NCBI GenBank assembly: GCA_020636475.1
Contig: JACJXU010000001.1
Coordinates: 1 to 64,000, forward strand
DNA length: 64,000 nt
Direction: 5' to 3'
From: Chitinophagales bacterium
GTDB lineage: Bacteria; Bacteroidota; Bacteroidia; Chitinophagales; UBA2359
The first letter of the stretch is position 1. Each line of letters opens with the position of its first letter. A program made the position numbers and the translations under genes. The notes under the pieces are model-generated. The model had not been told where the DNA came from. It made no database searches and saw nothing but the letters and a program-made list of their open reading frames with translations. Positions 60,754-64,000 of the stretch are shown one piece after another.

Positions 60754-61048
60754 AAGCCCTAAGTATAGATATGTCCTCAAACTTGTAGGGCAAGTACTTA
60801 CCCTTAATAATACCTAAACCAATACGCAACTTTCATACGGTTTTGGTATTAGCTAAAACTGTCATTGTGCTTTGTGTAGCATTGTGGTACAATTAGTTTC
60901 TCTAAGTTTTTCACAAAGTTGATAGGAATCCGTATTAGGTATTTATACGCAAAAAATAAGTAAGGTATAATCACGCTACACAAAATGTGTTGAAAGGTCT
61001 AACTTTGCGCTTATACAAATTTGCGAAGAAGTGAGTACTTCTTATTCG

Positions 61049-62314
61049 TTAGGCTGCAAGTATAGAATTGCTTAAAAAACCTTTAACTCCCCTGTAAAGC
61101 TGTTGTATTTGCACCAAATTGATGCAGTAAGGTGGCATAAAATAGATGGTATTTCCCAAAGGGCGAAGTAGAATGCCTCGTTCCAAGAAATAAACCTCTA
61201 TTTGCCGCCTTTTTGTATTAAAGTAGCCATCTGCCTCGTCCGACACCAACTCAAAAGCGGCGATAGTTCCACAAGTTCGGGCGTTTTTTACACGCGGGTG
61301 CGCCGCAATTTCGCCAATAAATTCCTTGTGCCAAGTGCTTATTTGCCGAATGGCTGCCTGTGTTTCGGCTTGTATTAATAAATCCATACTTGCCAAAGCA
61401 GCAGCACAAGCCGTAGGATTGGCAGTATAAGAATGTCCGTGAAAAAAAGTGTAAGCACTATCGCTATTCCGAAAAGCCGATACGATTTTTTCGCTGCAAG
61501 CGGTCACGCCCAAAGCCATTGTTCCACCCGTAATACCTTTCGATAAACAGACAAGGTCGGGCGGCGTGCTACAATAGTCGCTTGCCAGCATTTTTCCGGT
61601 GCGTCCAAAACCCGTCATCACTTCATCGGCAATGCACAAAATATTATTTTTTTGGCAAAACTGTAAAAGCGAATTTAACGCTTCGGGCGTGTACATGTTC
61701 ATCCCGCCGGCACCTTGTACTAAGGGTTCGTAAATAAATCCTGCAAGGGGCGTGTTTTTTTGCAATTGATTTATTTTTTCAAAAATTTGCGGTAAATTTT
61801 CTTCGGTAGGAACAGGAATATGTACTACTCGAAACAGCATTTCTTGAAAAGGCGCGCTAAAAGCATTTCTTTCGCCTACTGCCATAGCACCGAAAGTATC
61901 GCCGTGGTAGGCATTTTCTAAGGCTAAGAAAGTATTTTTCTGTTCGCCTTGATTAAAAGCGTATTGCACTGCCATTTTCAAAGCTACTTCCACGGCGGTA
62001 GAGCCATTGTCGGAGAAAAATATTTTCTCAAAATTGGCGGGCAAAATAGCCAATAGTGCTTGCGAAAGTTGTAGGGCAGGCTGATGTGTAAATCCGGCAA
62101 AAATGACGTGTTCCAGCGTATTGAGTTGCTCAAATACTTTTTGGGCAATGTACGGATGTGCGTGTCCGTGCAGATTTACCCACCAACTGGCAATAGCATC
62201 AAGGTAGGATTTTTGGTTTTTGTCGAAAAGCAAAGCCCCCCTTCCGCTGACAATTTCAATGGGAGGCGGGCTTTGTAAAGAAGTAAATGGATGCCAAATA
62301 GGATATGTATCCAA
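61049..62314 (-). CDS. bioA: Adenosylmethionine--8-amino-7-oxononanoate aminotransferase
   Basis: 421 aa, class III PLP aminotransferase of biotin synthesis (KAPA to DAPA with SAM as amino donor). IWHPFTSLQ near the N-terminus and YLDAIASWWVNLHGHAHP (about 37-54) are BioA-specific. GSTAVEVALKMA (about 104-115) binds PLP phosphate. CIADEVMTGFGRTG (about 228-241) holds the Asp contacting the ring. The PLP lysine is in CLSKGITGGTMALG (about 257-270). No other bio gene is adjacent. The lipoprotein gene upstream is 9 bp away on the same strand. Confidence 0.95.
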   Translation of the reverse strand: MDTYPIWHPFTSLQSPPPIEIVSGRGALLFDKNQKSYLDAIASWWVNLHGHAHPYIAQKVFEQLNTLEHVIFAGFTHQPALQLSQALLAILPANFEKIFFSDNGSTAVEVALKMAVQYAFNQGEQKNTFLALENAYHGDTFGAMAVGERNAFSAPFQEMLFRVVHIPVPTEENLPQIFEKINQLQKNTPLAGFIYEPLVQGAGGMNMYTPEALNSLLQFCQKNNILCIADEVMTGFGRTGKMLASDYCSTPPDLVCLSKGITGGTMALGVTACSEKIVSAFRNSDSAYTFFHGHSYTANPTACAAALASMDLLIQAETQAAIRQISTWHKEFIGEIAAHPRVKNARTCGTIAAFELVSDEADGYFNTKRRQIEVYFLERGILLRPLGNTIYFMPPYCINLVQIQQLYRGVKGFLSNSILAA

Positions 62315-62323
62315 AATCTTATT

Positions 62324-63556
62324 TTAGTGTTGATGGTTGGGGTCTGAATGGTCGTGCGCTTCTTCTTGCATCAAAGAGTCGGCATTCAGGCTTCTTAGTA
62401 GTTCTTCCAAGTTATAATCGTCGGGAAGTGAAGGCATTTGTGTCGGATTTTCTTCCAACCATTTTTTGCCTACTTCCGAAGCATAAAACTCGGGATAAGT
62501 GGTAGGAGCAAATATGTCTGCCAAATTTTCGTCAAATTTGGTTTTATACTGTTGGAAAAGTTCGGCAGCCTTGTCAAAGTTGTTTTGTCCCAAATAAATC
62601 GCCACTGTTTGAATAGAAGCTATTTTGTTATCAGGTAGGCTCTTTAAGGTTTTTAGGCTATACTCTAAGGCTTTGGTTGTATCTTTGTGTTCTTGGTAAA
62701 CAATGGAGCGCATAAGATTTAGATAGGGGTCGCCACCAATTTTTTTATCAAAATCATCAATTCCTTTCAAAGCAGTATTGAGTGTGCTGTCGGCTAAGTG
62801 CATTTGCATGTTTTTGAAATCAATCATCCAGTCATCGCCGAGCTTTTTGCGCATTGCCGCCATCGCATCTGCTTCGGTAGCAGGGTCAATGGCGTGTCCA
62901 AGATTGAGGCGCATTAACATTGCCATACGGTCGGTTTGCAAAACTTCGGGTAAGGAATCCAACATATTGTATGCAGTTTTATAATCGCCGTTTTGGGCTA
63001 CTTTCACTACTTCCATCACTTGCGGAATAGCATCGGTGTAAGGGTTCGAAAAAGTATCTATTTCATCGGCAAGGCGCATAATGTACATGCGGCGAAGATT
63101 GTCGGTAAACGACTCGCCACTCATATACGAATAAAAATTGCGCAACACCGTTTTTTGGTCGGCGTTTTTACCGAAGGTAAATTCTACATAATTCAAGCCT
63201 TCATTATTTTCTTCTCTAAAAAAAGCCACGCTATCGTTTTTCATGTGTACAAAATCGTATTGACGTTCGCCGTACATTGGATTGGTCAAAATTTCGCCTA
63301 CATTAAAAGTTTGTTCAAAATTTTGAGCAAAATCTTTTGCATAATCTGCGGGTGCATCTACATCTTGCGTTACCTGAGCAATTAATCTGTTATAATCCAA
63401 AAAATCATTGATGGTCTGCGCGTCTTTATCTTTAAAAGCTTTGGCTAAGGTTTTGGCATCTTCTTCAAAGGGAGAATTTGCAGCTTTTTTGCAAGCGGTT
63501 AAGTTTAGTGTTAGCAAAAATACTACTGCCAAAAAGTGGAAAAAATATGTTTTCAT
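62324..63556 (-). CDS. Lipoprotein with helical repeats, unknown function
   Basis: 410 aa. Lipoprotein signal peptide MKTYFFHFLAVVFLL with lipobox LTAC (Cys22), so membrane-anchored in the periplasm or outer membrane. Mostly helical; the C-terminal half has TPR-like pairs (DTTKALEYSLKTLKSLPDN; NNFDKAAELFQQYKTKF). The extreme C-terminus is acidic and His-rich (EEAHDHSDPNHQH), which could bind metal. No family recognised. It precedes bioA by 9 bp. Confidence 0.6.
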   Translation of the reverse strand: MKTYFFHFLAVVFLLTLNLTACKKAANSPFEEDAKTLAKAFKDKDAQTINDFLDYNRLIAQVTQDVDAPADYAKDFAQNFEQTFNVGEILTNPMYGERQYDFVHMKNDSVAFFREENNEGLNYVEFTFGKNADQKTVLRNFYSYMSGESFTDNLRRMYIMRLADEIDTFSNPYTDAIPQVMEVVKVAQNGDYKTAYNMLDSLPEVLQTDRMAMLMRLNLGHAIDPATEADAMAAMRKKLGDDWMIDFKNMQMHLADSTLNTALKGIDDFDKKIGGDPYLNLMRSIVYQEHKDTTKALEYSLKTLKSLPDNKIASIQTVAIYLGQNNFDKAAELFQQYKTKFDENLADIFAPTTYPEFYASEVGKKWLEENPTQMPSLPDDYNLEELLRSLNADSLMQEEAHDHSDPNHQH

Positions 63557-63676
63557 TGTAAAAAAATTACGATAAATAAAATTTTAGCCTGCAAAGTTGC
63601 TTAAATTTTACAGAATTTTATATTTTTTCTGAATGTATTTCGGGATAATATTGTCTATATCATACAAAAATAGGGT

Positions 63677-64000
63677 TTGAGCAAAACAAAATCATTTACC
63701 CCAGACATAGAACTCATTGCGCAAGTGCGTGCGGGAAATACGCAGGCATTTGGAGAAATTGTATCGAAATACCAAATAAAAGTGGTGTCGGTGGTGCGCA
63801 ATATGTTGGGGGCAAATGTAGCCGTTGAAGATGTAGTGCAGGAGGTTTTTATGCGTTTTTATCAATCCATTCACCAATTTAGAGGCGATGCACAATTAGC
63901 AACTTACTTGACGCGCATAGCCATGAATCTTTCGCTCAATGAATTGGCGCGCAGCAAACGGCGGTCGTGGCTGTATTTTTTTCACAAAAATGATGAAGCA
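63677..64000 (+). CDS. ECF-type RNA polymerase sigma factor, N-terminal part
   Basis: Runs off the right edge after 108 codons. Region 2 is clear: LIAQVRAGNTQAFGEIVSKYQ (about 13-33), VEDVVQEVFMRFYQSI (about 50-65) with the core-binding DVVQEVF, and FRGDAQLATYLTRIAMNLSLNELARSKRR (about 68-96), which contacts the -10 element. It is preceded by a stop in frame, so the start must be TTG at 63677; no ATG occurs before region 2. The anti-sigma partner would lie beyond the window. Confidence 0.9.
   Translation, partial: MSKTKSFTPDIELIAQVRAGNTQAFGEIVSKYQIKVVSVVRNMLGANVAVEDVVQEVFMRFYQSIHQFRGDAQLATYLTRIAMNLSLNELARSKRRSWLYFFHKNDEA

Larger units (their letters stand above)
60476..61048. other. 573-bp intergenic region upstream of uvrA
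   Basis: No supportable gene. From left to right: the uvrA promoter element, the three-hairpin array (60610-60753), a further inverted repeat AATACCTAAACC (60809-60820) / GGTTTTGGTATT (60839-60850), and a diverged relative of the TTTGTG/CACAAAG element (about 60860-60920). The right end is AT-rich sequence up to the bioA stop. Confidence 0.6.

Overview
The window is 64 kb of AT-rich chromosomal DNA from a member of the Bacteroidota, probably a Chitinophagales/Saprospirales-type lineage. The evidence is a fused LpxC-FabZ gene, DUF3822, DUF4294 and FISUMP-domain proteins, a PafA-type alkaline phosphatase, a BatA/B-type VWA protein, near-absence of Shine-Dalgarno sequences, and repeated TAnnTTTG promoter -7 elements in front of genes. 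Most of it is ordinary housekeeping DNA. I see no CRISPR array, rRNA operon, prophage or intact insertion sequence.

Layout. 0-4.7 kb: the start of pdxH, 3-hydroxyanthranilate dioxygenase, a TPM protein, tRNA-Arg(CCT), and small envelope or unknown proteins. 4.9-9.5 kb: hemB, a MATE exporter, a bacterial dynamin-like GTPase and a small membrane protein closed by a strong terminator. 9.6-13.4 kb: an FkbM methyltransferase, then the lipid A block lpxC/fabZ-lpxA overlapping an ABC ATPase. 13.5-17.7 kb: a GNAT-like protein, a FISUMP protein, a DUF922 protein and a protoporphyrinogen-oxidase-like flavoprotein. 17.6-22.1 kb (minus strand): ATP-grasp, NRDE, DinB, aroE, a methyltransferase and phosphosulfolactate synthase. 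22.2-25.8 kb: three consecutive genes (TPR protein, fmt, lipoprotein) carrying about 13 small indels between them. 26-36 kb: a VWA-like membrane protein, an ScfR-type regulator, a J-less DnaJ-like fusion, an exonuclease with a degenerate GIY-YIG region, a sugar transferase, BatA/B and DUF4294. 36-52.8 kb: purN, glyA, mutS2, pepP, pssA, a TPR protein, guaD, glmM, nrnA, GNAT, manC, PBP1A and dus. 52.8-57.7 kb: a plastic region with rpiB, a PafA-like phosphatase, dgkA and an HTH regulator, bracketed by a diverged 216-bp inverted duplication of a coding fragment, followed by intergenic repeats. 57.7-64 kb: uvrA, a hairpin-rich gap, bioA, a lipoprotein and the start of an ECF sigma factor.

How the genes fit together. 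Cell-envelope supply is well represented: lipid A (lpxC/fabZ, lpxA), amino-sugar and GDP-mannose precursors (glmM, manC), peptidoglycan polymerisation (PBP1A), phospholipids (pssA, dgkA) and exopolysaccharide initiation. Haem (hemB, hemY-like), one-carbon/purine (purN, glyA, fmt, guaD) and vitamin genes (pdxH, bioA) are scattered among them.

The observations most worth a second look are the confined burst of frameshifts at 22.9-25.6 kb, the inverted duplication and chimeric gene remnant around 53-57 kb, a 32-codon ORF resembling a Bacteroidota peptide-natural-product leader inside a long inverted repeat behind glyA, and the DnaJ-like protein that has no J domain.
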